Of a stretch of DNA of 47,324 bases, positions 8,093 through 15,495 are shown piece by piece (position 1 is the first letter of the stretch; every line of letters starts with the position of its first letter). The notes under the pieces were generated by a model that ran no database searches, was not told the origin of the DNA, and worked only from the letters and a program-made list of their open reading frames with translations. Both the position numbers and the translations under genes were made by a program. The DNA lies in contig DASPHG010000056.1 of the NCBI GenBank assembly GCA_035629775.1, forward strand, positions 1 through 47,324, given 5' to 3'. Origin of the DNA: DASPHG01 sp035629775 (GTDB lineage Bacteria; Actinomycetota; Thermoleophilia; Solirubrobacterales; Thermoleophilaceae).

Positions 8093-8877
8093 GGACTCCC
8101 GATTATGCCAATCGCATCGACAGGGCCCGCGCCCTCACCCAGGTCGCGCAGCCCGTCGCGCACCGCCCGGGCGGCCACATCCTTCGCGCGCCGCGCGGCC
8201 TCGAGCGGGTCCGCGCCCCGCGCGAGGTGCGCCGCGAGCGCCGAGGAATGGGTGCAGCCCGAGCCATGGGCGGCCCCGTCGGGGTGCCGTTCGCCGGGGA
8301 TCTCGACGAGGCGCGCGCCGTCGAAGAAGACGTCGGTGGCCTCGCCACGGTGCCCGCCGGTGATGACGACGTACTTGGGCCCGAGCGCGTGGATCGCGCG
8401 CGCCAGGTCCTCCGCCTCGCCCTCGTCCTGCGCGAGCACGCGCGCCTCGGGGAGGTTGGGCGTCACGACGTGGGTGAGCGGGAGGAGCCGCTCGCGCAGC
8501 GCGTCGCGCGCGGCCTCGTCGAGCAGCACCGCCCCGCTCTCGGCGACCATCACGGGGTCCAGGACGACCGGCGCCTCCCCCACTTGCCCCAGCGCCTCGA
8601 TGACCGCGTCGATCGTCTGCGTGTCGCCCAGCATCCCGATCTTCACGGCGTCCACGCCGATGTCCTCGGCGACCTGCTTCACCTGCTCGACGATCACCTC
8701 CGGCGGGACCGGGTGGACCGCGCTGACCCCGACGGTGTTCTGCGCCGTGATCGCGGTGATCGCCGTCATCCCGTGCACGCCGCAGGCGGCGAACGCCTTC
8801 AGGTCGGCCTGGATGCCGGCGCCTCCGCCCGAGTCGGAACCGGCGATCGAGAGGACGCGCGGGATGCGTCGAGCCAT
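8089..8877 (-). CDS. thiD: Hydroxymethylpyrimidine/phosphomethylpyrimidine kinase
   Basis: 262 residues, normal for ThiD. It phosphorylates HMP and then HMP-phosphate to HMP-PP for thiamine synthesis. Family marks: SIAGSDSGGGAGIQADLKA at the N-terminus, AITAQNT, PVVLDPVMVAESG, TPNLPEARVL, and the anion hole GAAHGSGCTHSSAL near the C-terminus. No other thiamine gene is adjacent. A TANNNT hexamer 7 nt before ATG 8877 implies a leaderless mRNA, which would leave no room for a TPP riboswitch. Confidence 0.93.
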   Translation of the reverse strand: MARRIPRVLSIAGSDSGGGAGIQADLKAFAACGVHGMTAITAITAQNTVGVSAVHPVPPEVIVEQVKQVAEDIGVDAVKIGMLGDTQTIDAVIEALGQVGEAPVVLDPVMVAESGAVLLDEAARDALRERLLPLTHVVTPNLPEARVLAQDEGEAEDLARAIHALGPKYVVITGGHRGEATDVFFDGARLVEIPGERHPDGAAHGSGCTHSSALAAHLARGADPLEAARRAKDVAARAVRDGLRDLGEGAGPVDAIGIIGSP

Positions 8878-8884
8878 GGCCGGG

Positions 8885-8890
8885 ACGCTA
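8885..8890 (-). promoter_or_regulatory. Candidate -10 (TAGCGT) for thiD
   Basis: TAGCGT on the minus strand ends 7 nt before ATG 8877, the spacing expected for a leaderless transcript. It sits in the 29-bp gap between dprA and thiD. Confidence 0.45.
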
Positions 8891-8906
8891 CCGCCGCCTG
8901 CGCGAG

Positions 8907-9980
8907 TCAGGCGGCGACCACGTAAGCGCCGGACGGGACGCGCCGGACGAGCCCGCGCAGCTCCAGCCGGGCGAGCGTCGCGCGGGCGGCGCCGGGCTCC
9001 AGGCCGAGGCCGGTCGCGATCGCGTCGAGCCCCCCGCCGCGGGAGACGGCATCGAGCACCGCGCGCTCACGCTCGTCCAGTGCCGCCTCGGGCTCCGCGG
9101 GCACCTCGCGCACCCCGACGCCATAGATCAAATCGAGCACGTCCTGCGCTTCGGTCACCAGCGCCGCCCCGGCGCGGAGCAGGCCGTTGGTCCCCGTCGC
9201 CACGTCGGACGTCGCCTGGCCGGGCACCGCCGCCACGTCGCGCCCGATCTCGGCGGCGCAGTCCGCCGTGATCAGCGTGCCCGAGCGCTCGGCCGCCTCG
9301 ACGACGACGGTCACCCTCCCGAGCGCCGCCATGATCCGGTTGCGCGCCGGGAAGAGCCAGCGGAGCGGCCGCGTGCCCGGCGGCATCTCGGACACGACCG
9401 CGCCGTCGGCCCAGATCCGCTCGTAGAGGGCGCGGTTGGTGCGCGGGTAGGCGACGTCGACGCCGCTCGCGAGCACGGCCACCGTGCTGCCAGCGGCGTC
9501 CAGGCACGCCCGGTGGGCGACCGCGTCGACCCCGAGCGCGAGCCCGCTCACCACCTGCACGCCCGCCGCACCGAGCCCGCGCGCGATCCGCTGGGCCATC
9601 GTCCTCCCGTACTCCGACGGACGCCGCGAGCCGACGATCGCGACCGCCGGGTGGTCGGTGAGCAGCGGCGCGAGCCGCGTGGCGTAGAGAACCGCAGGCG
9701 GATGCCGCAGGTCACGGAGGGTCGCCGGATACACGGCGGCATGCGCGCAGACGGCCTCGCCGACCAGCCCGGCCCGGACGGCGTCCCCGTCGAACGCTTC
9801 GAGGAACGCCCCGGCCGCGGCCCGCCGCGCCTCGGGGACCGCCGCGAGCAATGTCCCCCTCCCCACCTCGAGCGCGGCGGCACGCGCCGGGCCGCCGGGC
9901 GGCAGCAGCCGCTCCACGTCCCCCGCGAGGAACGCGACCAGATGGCTGCGCTCCAGACAGCTGGCGCAGGCGTCGATCAC
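8907..9980 (-). CDS. dprA: DNA-processing protein DprA/Smf
   Basis: 357 residues. It loads RecA on incoming single-stranded DNA during natural transformation. Layout: an N-terminal region with CASC near residue 5 and a helical part; a Rossmann-like core with AIVGSRRPSEYGR, VVSGLALGVDAVAH and FPARNRIMAAL; then a C-terminal winged helix (ERAVLDAVSRGGGLDAIATG). All core motifs are intact. ATG 9980 overlaps the comM stop by 4 bp, so the two are coupled. With comM next door this suggests competence or recombination repair capacity, though no other competence genes are in view. Confidence 0.93.
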   Translation of the reverse strand: MIDACASCLERSHLVAFLAGDVERLLPPGGPARAAALEVGRGTLLAAVPEARRAAAGAFLEAFDGDAVRAGLVGEAVCAHAAVYPATLRDLRHPPAVLYATRLAPLLTDHPAVAIVGSRRPSEYGRTMAQRIARGLGAAGVQVVSGLALGVDAVAHRACLDAAGSTVAVLASGVDVAYPRTNRALYERIWADGAVVSEMPPGTRPLRWLFPARNRIMAALGRVTVVVEAAERSGTLITADCAAEIGRDVAAVPGQATSDVATGTNGLLRAGAALVTEAQDVLDLIYGVGVREVPAEPEAALDERERAVLDAVSRGGGLDAIATGLGLEPGAARATLARLELRGLVRRVPSGAYVVAA

Positions 9981-11467
9981 GCCGCGGCGCGAAGCGGGTC
10001 GGTCAGCCGGTAGCCGATCGCCTCGTCGAGGTGATCCATCGCCACCGCGCCGCTCCCCGCCAGATCGGCGATCGTCCGCGCCACGCGCATGACGCGATCC
10101 TGGCCCCTCCCCGACAGCCGCTCGAGGCGCGCGACGGCGGCTGCCGCGTCGAGCCGCACGTCATCGCGGCGCTCGGCGCGAAACTCGAGCGCGGCCAGGA
10201 CCCGCGCGCGCACCTCCGCCGAGCTCTCGGGCGGCGGCCGGTCCCGGGCGAGCGCCGGCGGAGGCGGCTGCCCGAGCTCGCACACCAGGTCGATGCGGTC
10301 GAGCAGCGGCCCGCTGAGGCGCCGCGCGTAGCGCATGCGGTCGAGGTCGTTGCACGTGCAGTCGCCGCCCGTGCGAGCGCACGGGCAGCCGTTGCACGCG
10401 GCGACGAGCATCGTGCGCGCGGGATAGGTGACGGCCCGCTGGCCGCGCACGACGACGACACAGCCGTCCTCCAAGGGCTGGCGCAACGCCTCGAGTGCCA
10501 CGCGCCCGAACTCGGGGAGCTCGTCCAGGAAGAGGACACCGCGGTGCGCGAGGGTCACCTCGCCCGGCCGAGGCGGCACACCGCCGCCGACGAGCCCGGA
10601 CGCGGAGGTCGTGTGATGCGGCGCTCGGAACGGCCGGCGTGTGACGAGCCCGCCCGCCGCCAAGCCGGCCACGCCCTGGACCTTCGTGATGTCGATCGCC
10701 TCGGGCATCGACGGAGGCGGCAGGATCCCCGGAAGGCGGCGCGCGAGCATCGTCTTGCCCGCGCCCGGCGGGCCGACCATCAGCAGGTTGTGGCCTCCCG
10801 CGGCGGCGATCTCGAGCGCGCGGCGGGCGTCCGCCTGGCCGCGGACCTCGGCCAGGTCCGGTCCGGTCGGGGACGGGTCGCCACCCTCCGGCGCACCCGC
10901 CGGGGGTCGGGGCTCGCGGAGGCCGCGAAGGAGCTCCAGCAGCTCCGTCAGGGTCGCCACCGGGACCACCTCCAGCCCCTCCACCAGCCCAGCCTCGGGC
11001 GCGTTCGCCTCGGGCACGAGCATCCGGGCGACGCCCGCCTCGCGCGCGGCGAGCGCCATCGACAGGGCGCCGCGCACCGCCCTGATCTCGCCCGACAGCG
11101 AGAGCTCGCCGCAGACGGCGTCAGGGATGTCGGGGTCCGGCAGGCCGCCGTCGGCGGCCACCACCGCCACGGCGATCGCCAGGTCGAAGCTCGGACCGCT
11201 CTTGCGCAGCGACGCCGGCGCGAGGTTCACGGTGACGCGCTGCTGCGGGAAGCTGACGCCCGAGTTCGCCATCGCGGCCCGCACGCGCTCGCGCGACTCG
11301 CGGACGCCCCTGTCTGGCAGGCCGACCACGGCGAACGCCGGCAGGCCGCGGCGCACGTCCACCTCGGCCGTCACCGGCACGCCGTCCACCCCCTCCAGCG
11401 CGAATGTCCTGACCCGGGCCAGCACCTCGGGGGGTGAAGCCGGCTGGCCGCGGCCTTCGCCCCACAT
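9977..11467 (-). CDS. comM: ComM-like Mg-chelatase-family AAA+ ATPase
   Basis: 496 residues from ATG 11467. ComM is a hexameric helicase that promotes branch migration during transformation. Domains: N-terminal ChlI-like domain (VNLAPASLRKSGPSFDLAIA), AAA+ core with Walker A MVGPPGAGKTMLA and Walker B GVLFLDELPEF, a zinc-type cysteine cluster (CNGCPC...GDCTC), then the Mg_chelatase C-terminal domain (RLSGRGQDRVMRVART). The chosen ATG overlaps the yraN ATG on the other strand in one CATG. A longer reading to 11539 lacks family similarity. No -10-like hexamer lies near this start, so it is probably read from an upstream rnhB/lepB promoter. Confidence 0.93.
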   Translation of the reverse strand: MWGEGRGQPASPPEVLARVRTFALEGVDGVPVTAEVDVRRGLPAFAVVGLPDRGVRESRERVRAAMANSGVSFPQQRVTVNLAPASLRKSGPSFDLAIAVAVVAADGGLPDPDIPDAVCGELSLSGEIRAVRGALSMALAAREAGVARMLVPEANAPEAGLVEGLEVVPVATLTELLELLRGLREPRPPAGAPEGGDPSPTGPDLAEVRGQADARRALEIAAAGGHNLLMVGPPGAGKTMLARRLPGILPPPSMPEAIDITKVQGVAGLAAGGLVTRRPFRAPHHTTSASGLVGGGVPPRPGEVTLAHRGVLFLDELPEFGRVALEALRQPLEDGCVVVVRGQRAVTYPARTMLVAACNGCPCARTGGDCTCNDLDRMRYARRLSGPLLDRIDLVCELGQPPPPALARDRPPPESSAEVRARVLAALEFRAERRDDVRLDAAAAVARLERLSGRGQDRVMRVARTIADLAGSGAVAMDHLDEAIGYRLTDPLRAAA

Positions 11468-11846
11468 GGACCCGCGCCGGGCCGTCGGGCAGCGAGGCGA
11501 GGCCGAGGCGGTCGCGCATCTCGAGCGGCGCGGCCACACCGTCCTCGACCGTAACTTCCGGACCCGCTACGGCGAGCTCGACGTGGTCAGCTCGACCGGC
11601 GCCTGCCTCGTCTTCTGCGAGGTCAAGACGCGGATCGCGGGCGGGCGCACGGGACCGGCCACCGCACTCGAGGCCGTCGGGCCGGCGAAGCGCCGCCGGC
11701 TACGCCTGATGGCGCGCGAGTGGTTCCGGCTCCGGGGGCCCTGCCATGAGCGCCTGCCGAGCCGCACCCGCTTCGACGCCGTAGGCGTGATCCTCGACGC
11801 CCGGCGGCAGCTCGTCGCCCTCGACCACGTCGAAGACGCCTTCTAG
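11466..11846 (+). CDS. yraN: YraN/UPF0102 family endonuclease-like protein, on the strand opposite to its usual partners
   Basis: 126 residues, normal size. The family signature is clear: AHLERRGHTVLDRNFRTR, then GELDVV, then VFCEVKTR, matching the PD-(D/E)xK-like core (E, D, ExK). The biochemical role is unsettled. In most bacteria yraN sits between rnhB and comM in the same direction. Here it is in the same place but reversed. Its ATG (11466-11468) overlaps the comM ATG, and its last 147 bp overlap the rnhB 3' end. No TANNNT or Shine-Dalgarno motif is seen just upstream, so how it is expressed is unclear. Confidence 0.85.
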   Translation: MDPRRAVGQRGEAEAVAHLERRGHTVLDRNFRTRYGELDVVSSTGACLVFCEVKTRIAGGRTGPATALEAVGPAKRRRLRLMAREWFRLRGPCHERLPSRTRFDAVGVILDARRQLVALDHVEDAF

Positions 11847-12629
11847 GTCGAGCTGCGTGTAGGCGATCGACGCGAACGACATCCGGTGAAGCGGCGAGAT
11901 CCCGTTCGCGCGGATGGCCGCCCGGTGCTCGGGCGTCGAGTAGCCCACATTCGTCTGGAAGTCCCAGTCCGGGAGGCGCGCGGCGGCGCGGCGCATGAAC
12001 CGGTCACGGGCGACCTTCGCCAGCACCGACGCGCCGGCGATCGCGGCGCTCTGGGAGTCGCCGCCCACGACCGCGCGCTGGTCGACCCCGAAGTCGGGCA
12101 CGCGGAAGCCGTCCACCAGGCAGATTCCGTCCGGCGGCGCGACCCGCATGAGCGCCTGGCGGAGCGCGGCGAGGTTGGTGCGGTGGAGGCCGCGCGTGTC
12201 GATGCCGCGCACGCAGCGCGAGACGATCACCGCCTTCGCCGCCGCCCGCATGACGAGCGGGTAGAGCTCCTCCCGCGCCGCCTCGGTGTGCTGCTTCGAG
12301 TCGTTCAGCCGCGAGAGCGCGCGCCGGTCGGCGAGCGTGAGCCGGTCCAGGTCGAACAGGACCGCCGCCGCGAACAGCGGGCCGGCCAGGCAGCCGCGGC
12401 CGGCCTCGTCCGCCCCGGCGACGAACCTGCGCCCGAACTGGCGATCGAACGCGAACAGCCTTCGGCCACTGCGCTTCGGCGACCGGGCTCGCTTGGGCGC
12501 CCGCGGGATGCGGGCGGGGGTACTAGAGGCCGCCGATTCGGCGGGGCGGCCAGTAGGTGGCGAAGGCGTTGCCGAGGATCCAGTCCTTGGGGACCGGTCC
12601 CCATTCCCGGCTGTCTGCGGATGACCCAC
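11700..12629 (-). CDS. rnhB: Ribonuclease HII; start uncertain, 3' end overlaps yraN
   Basis: The RNase HII core is complete: VAGADEAGRGCLAGPL (DE of the DEDD site), ICLVDGFRVPD (Asp) and GDSQSAAIAGASVLAKVARD (Asp). It removes RNA from RNA/DNA hybrids and misinserted ribonucleotides. The start is a problem: the only ATG/GTG/TTG in frame is GTG 12629, which overlaps lepB by 107 bp and adds a Pro/Ser/Arg-rich lead. After the lepB stop no canonical start precedes the core; CTG 12458 (LFAFDRQF) is one alternative. The C-terminus also carries about 50 extra residues, encoded opposite yraN, after the normal family end. Confidence 0.85.
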   Translation of the reverse strand: MGHPQTAGNGDRSPRTGSSATPSPPTGRPAESAASSTPARIPRAPKRARSPKRSGRRLFAFDRQFGRRFVAGADEAGRGCLAGPLFAAAVLFDLDRLTLADRRALSRLNDSKQHTEAAREELYPLVMRAAAKAVIVSRCVRGIDTRGLHRTNLAALRQALMRVAPPDGICLVDGFRVPDFGVDQRAVVGGDSQSAAIAGASVLAKVARDRFMRRAAARLPDWDFQTNVGYSTPEHRAAIRANGISPLHRMSFASIAYTQLDLEGVFDVVEGDELPPGVEDHAYGVEAGAARQALMAGPPEPEPLARHQA

Positions 12630-13149
12630 GGTTGTCGCCCATCATGAAGTAGTGATCGGGCGGGATCGTGATCTCTTTCTCCAAATTGCAGGTTGCACAG
12701 TTCGGCGAGATGCGCGCGTAGCCCTCATCCAGGGCCTCCCCGTCGATGTACACCACCCCGCGCCGCACGCTCAGGCGGTCGCCGGGCTCGCCCACGATGC
12801 GCTTGATGAAGTGGGTGTCCGACTTGCCGGGGGTGGGCTCGGGGCACGCCTGGTTGTCGGGATGCTGCGCGCCGCAGGTGTTCAGGTCGGCGCCCTTCGG
12901 CGGGTTGAAGACCACGATGTCGCTGCGGTGGTACTCGTTCCCGAGCTTCGGCGTGAAGCGGTCCACGAGCACGCGCTGGTTCACCTCGAGGGTCGGCACC
13001 ATCGACTCGGACGGGATCCGGAACGGCTTCACGACGAACGCCTGGATTCCGAGCGCGAGTCCGAGCGCCACGGCGACGATCATCACGAGCTCGAGCAGGG
13101 AGCCGCTCGCGCTCTTCTCCTTCTTCTCCTTGCGCCCGAAGAGTTTCAG
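12523..13149 (-). CDS. lepB: Signal peptidase I, probably starting at CTG
   Basis: It cleaves signal peptides of exported proteins at the outer face of the membrane. Catalytic Ser is in RIPSESMVPTL and Lys in HFIKRIVGEPGD; MMGDNRGSSADSR is the conserved late box. There is one N-terminal membrane segment (IVAVALGLALGIQAFVV). The first canonical codon is GTG 13086, which would start in the membrane segment. The frame stays open upstream to CTG 13149, adding a basic head (KLFGRKEKKEK) and SLLEL, which aligns with the segment before the membrane helix in other type I peptidases. CTG overlaps the rplS stop as CTGA. A GTG 13086 start (187 residues) remains possible. Confidence 0.9.
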   Translation of the reverse strand: MKLFGRKEKKEKSASGSLLELVMIVAVALGLALGIQAFVVKPFRIPSESMVPTLEVNQRVLVDRFTPKLGNEYHRSDIVVFNPPKGADLNTCGAQHPDNQACPEPTPGKSDTHFIKRIVGEPGDRLSVRRGVVYIDGEALDEGYARISPNCATCNLEKEITIPPDHYFMMGDNRGSSADSREWGPVPKDWILGNAFATYWPPRRIGGL

Positions 13150-13778
13150 GATTCCTCGGGGGCCGGCTCGTCTGCGGTCTCGTCGGACCCCTCCGACGCG
13201 AGCTCGCCCTCGCCCTCGGCCTGGGGCTCGGCCCCCGCCTGGCCGGCGTCGCTTTCCTCGCTGCCCTCGGCCGCCACCTCGTCGCGCGCCTCGCGCCCGA
13301 CCTCGCCCGCCTTCGCCTCACCCTCGCCCGCGTCGGGCTGCTCGCCCAGGTCGACCGCCGGAGCTTCCTCCTGCGTGCCCTCGGCATCCATCATCACGGG
13401 CTCCTCGGCGAGGAGAGCCGCCTCCGGGCCGGTGTACTGGCGCTCGCGGACGCGGGCGCGCCGCCCGACGCGGCCCCGCAGGTAATACAGCTTCGCCCGC
13501 CGCACGTCGCCGCGGCTCGCGACCTCGATCCGCTCGATCTTCGGCGAGTGGACCGGGAACGTGCGCTCCACGCCGACGCCGAACGACTGCTTGCGGACCG
13601 TGAAGGTCTCGCGTGAGCCGGACCCCTGGCGCTTGATCACGGTCCCCTCGAAGACCTGGGTCCTCCGCCGGGTTCCCTCGACGACCTGGAAGTGGACCTT
13701 CACGCGGTCGCCCGGGTCGAAGCCGGGGAGGCCTGTGCGCAGCTGCTGGCGCTCGAGGTTCTCGATGACCTTGCTCAT
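13146..13778 (-). CDS. rplS: 50S ribosomal protein L19 with a long acidic C-terminal extension
   Basis: 210 residues from ATG 13778; L19 is usually about 115. The standard L19 part runs to about residue 118 (FDPGDRVKVHFQVVEGTRRR, GSGSRETFTVRKQSFGVGVE, KLYYLRGRVGRRARVRER). It is followed by some 90 residues very rich in Glu, Ala, Gly, Asp and Ser with almost no hydrophobic residues, probably disordered. L19 sits at the 30S-50S interface. It is the usual neighbour of trmD. A TACCAT hexamer in the 65-bp gap to trmD (around 13825) could be an internal promoter, but this is weak. Confidence 0.93.
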   Translation of the reverse strand: MSKVIENLERQQLRTGLPGFDPGDRVKVHFQVVEGTRRRTQVFEGTVIKRQGSGSRETFTVRKQSFGVGVERTFPVHSPKIERIEVASRGDVRRAKLYYLRGRVGRRARVRERQYTGPEAALLAEEPVMMDAEGTQEEAPAVDLGEQPDAGEGEAKAGEVGREARDEVAAEGSEESDAGQAGAEPQAEGEGELASEGSDETADEPAPEES

Positions 13779-13843
13779 GGCAACAAAAGGGCGCGCGGCC
13801 GCAGCCTGCGCGCGACGGCGGATGGTAGATGAAACGCCTGCCG

Positions 13844-14527
13844 CTACGGACCGTGCCGCCCGGCCCGGTGGCGGCTCTGCTCGAGCCGCCACTCCCGGAT
13901 CCGGGCGTGGTCGCCGGAGAGCAGCACCTCGGGCACCTCGCGGCCCCGCCAGCTCGCCGGCCGCGTGTAGTGCGGATACTCCGGGCCGCCGTCGAGGGCC
14001 GGCGAGAACGACTCCTCGACCGCGCTGTCGGCGTGCCCGAGCGCGCCCGGGAGCTTGCGGATCACGGCGTCGCAGACGACCATCGCGGGCAGCTCGCCGC
14101 CCGCCACCACGTAGGGCCCGATCGACACGACATCGGAGGAGAGTGCCTCGTGGACCCGCTCGTCGAGCCCCTCGTAGCGGCCGCACAGGAGCGTGAGCGC
14201 GCTCTCCTCCGCGAGCTCCGCCGCGAGCGCGTCGTCGAACTGGCGCCCGCCGGCCGCGAAGGCGATCACGCGCCCGCTCCGGCGCACGTCCGCCGCGTCG
14301 CCTCCGTAGCGGGCCTCGAGCGCCGCCTCGACCACGTCGACCCGGATCACCATCCCGGCGCCGCCGCCGTAGGGCGTGTCGTCCACCTGCCCGCCGGTCA
14401 GCGGGGTCGTGTCGCGATAGTTCAGCGCTTCGAACTCGAGCCCGTGCGCGACGGCGTTCTGGACGTGACGCTGGCCGCGGAAGAAGTCGAACCAGTCCGG
14501 GAACAGGGTGAAGACGTCGATCCTCAC
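13844..14527 (-). CDS. trmD: tRNA (guanine37-N1)-methyltransferase
   Basis: 227 residues. It methylates G37 next to the anticodon using S-adenosylmethionine, preventing frameshifts. SPOUT knot motifs are present: DVFTLFPDWF, DDTPYGGGAGM, LLCGRYEGLDERV, SIGPYVVAGGELPAM (most homologues have SIGDYVL) and PHYTRPASWRG, ending at VPEVLLSGDHARIREWR. The C-terminal helix bundle is short compared with the roughly 250-residue E. coli enzyme. ATG 14527 overlaps the rimM stop by 4 bp. Confidence 0.95.
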   Translation of the reverse strand: MRIDVFTLFPDWFDFFRGQRHVQNAVAHGLEFEALNYRDTTPLTGGQVDDTPYGGGAGMVIRVDVVEAALEARYGGDAADVRRSGRVIAFAAGGRQFDDALAAELAEESALTLLCGRYEGLDERVHEALSSDVVSIGPYVVAGGELPAMVVCDAVIRKLPGALGHADSAVEESFSPALDGGPEYPHYTRPASWRGREVPEVLLSGDHARIREWRLEQSRHRAGRHGP

Positions 14528-14949
14528 AGGCCCAGGAACTCCCGGTCGACCTCGATCACCTTGTTCTCCACGTCGACTCGATTCACGGCGTCGGTGATGA
14601 GCGGGATCAGCACGTCACCCGCCTCGAGCACGTCGCAGGACGGGCCACTGCGCACGGCCGTCACCTCGCCGATGCCGTCGATGTGGCAGCCGATCAGGTC
14701 GGTGATGGGCCACTCGTTCTCGCTGGTCGCTGGTCGCTCGTCGCTGGTCGGGGTGAGGGTCGTGCCGCGCAGGCTCTCGGCGCCGTCGCGGTCCTCGATG
14801 CCCTCGAGGCGAACGATGGGCTTCGCGTCCGTTCCCTTGCGCTCGGCGACGGTGTACTCGCGCCCGTCGACCGTCACGCGATCGCCCTCGGCCAGCGGAC
14901 CGTCCACGTAGAAGCTCCCGTCCAGGCCGTGTGGCCGCCCGACGCGCAC
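14524..14949 (-). CDS. rimM: 16S rRNA processing protein RimM
   Basis: 141 residues from GTG 14949, short for RimM (usually 165-180). It assists 30S head maturation by binding S19. The N-terminal domain starts directly at VGRPHGLDGSFYV. The C-terminal PRC-barrel half follows (DLIGCHIDGIGEVTAV, DVLIPLITDAVNRVDVENKVIEV). Between the two halves lies TPTSDERPATSENEW, encoded by tandem 7-bp repeats. The order rpsP-khpA-rimM-trmD-rplS is the normal one, supporting the call despite the compact size. Confidence 0.88.
   Translation of the reverse strand: MRVGRPHGLDGSFYVDGPLAEGDRVTVDGREYTVAERKGTDAKPIVRLEGIEDRDGAESLRGTTLTPTSDERPATSENEWPITDLIGCHIDGIGEVTAVRSGPSCDVLEAGDVLIPLITDAVNRVDVENKVIEVDREFLGL
14721..14748. 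repeat. Four tandem heptamers inside rimM
   Basis: The plus strand reads cgctggt, cgctggt, cgctcgt, cgctggt in consecutive 7-bp units. Seven is not a multiple of three, so each unit is read in a different frame, and together they encode the TSDERPATSE linker between the RimM domains. Confidence 0.8.
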
Positions 14950-14951
14950 GG

Positions 14952-15185
14952 CTAATCCAGTACGTCGACCAGGACCCGCTCTTCCCCGCGGCTGCCGACG
15001 GCCCGCATCACCGTGCGCAGGGACGAGACCGTCCGCCCTCCGCGGCCGATGACCTTGCCGACGTCGTCGTCGGCGACACGCAGCTCGAGCACGATCGTGC
15101 CGTCGTCCTCCTCGAACCCTTCGACGGACACCTTGTCGGGACTGTCCACGAGCGCCCGAGCAAGGAACTCGAGCAGGTCCTCCAC
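14952..15185 (-). CDS. khpA: KH-domain RNA-binding protein KhpA (YlqC family)
   Basis: 77 residues, GTG start at 15185. A single type II KH domain with the RNA-binding GxxG loop in GKVIGRGGRTVSSLR. The N-terminus LLEFLARALVDSPDKVSVE is typical for the family. It binds RNA broadly and is usually found between rpsP and rimM, as here. The start lies 4 nt after the rpsP stop. Confidence 0.92.
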   Translation of the reverse strand: MEDLLEFLARALVDSPDKVSVEGFEEDDGTIVLELRVADDDVGKVIGRGGRTVSSLRTVMRAVGSRGEERVLVDVLD

Positions 15186-15189
15186 GGGG

Positions 15190-15480
15190 TCAGGCCTCCG
15201 GGTCGGCGGCCGCCGGGGCCGCAGCGGCGGCCGGAGCGGCGGCGGGCGATGCCGCGCGCATCAGCTTCTTCACGGTGTGCGAGGGCTGCGCGCCCCGGTC
15301 GATCCAATACTGGAGCCGCTCGGTGTCGAGCACGATCTCGGACGGCTCGGTCTGCGCGTTGTAGCGGCCGATCGTCTCGATCACACGACCGTCACGCGGC
15401 GAGCGCTGGTCGGCGACGACGACGCGCCAGATGGGGTTCTTCTTGCTGCCCACGCGAGTGAGCCGGACACGGACTGACAT
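15190..15480 (-). CDS. rpsP: 30S ribosomal protein S16
   Basis: 96 residues. The S16 core is standard (VRVRLTRVGSKKNPIWRVVV, DGRVIETIGRYN, WIDRGAQPSHTVKKL). The last 20 residues are almost only Ala and Pro, a flexible tail not found in most homologues. It is a structural protein of the 30S body. A TAAGCT hexamer that overlaps the ffh stop lies 9 nt before the ATG and could start the ribosomal operon here. Confidence 0.96.
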   Translation of the reverse strand: MSVRVRLTRVGSKKNPIWRVVVADQRSPRDGRVIETIGRYNAQTEPSEIVLDTERLQYWIDRGAQPSHTVKKLMRAASPAAAPAAAAAPAAADPEA

Positions 15481-15489
15481 AGGTGAGGC

Positions 15490-15495
15490 AGCTTA
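15490..15495 (-). promoter_or_regulatory. Candidate -10 (TAAGCT) for rpsP
   Basis: TAAGCT on the minus strand contains the TAA stop of ffh and ends 9 nt before ATG 15480, near leaderless spacing. If real, it uncouples the rpsP operon from ffh. Confidence 0.4.

Noticed and set aside
8878..8906. TPP riboswitch before thiD
   Set aside because: Only 29 bp of non-coding DNA precede thiD, and a -10-like hexamer lies 7 nt from the start.
14050..14130. TrmD SIGPYVV (Pro for the usual Asp) as a sign of inactivity
   Set aside because: The residue varies in the family as far as I recall, and all SAM-binding knot motifs are intact, so I do not treat it as a loss of function.
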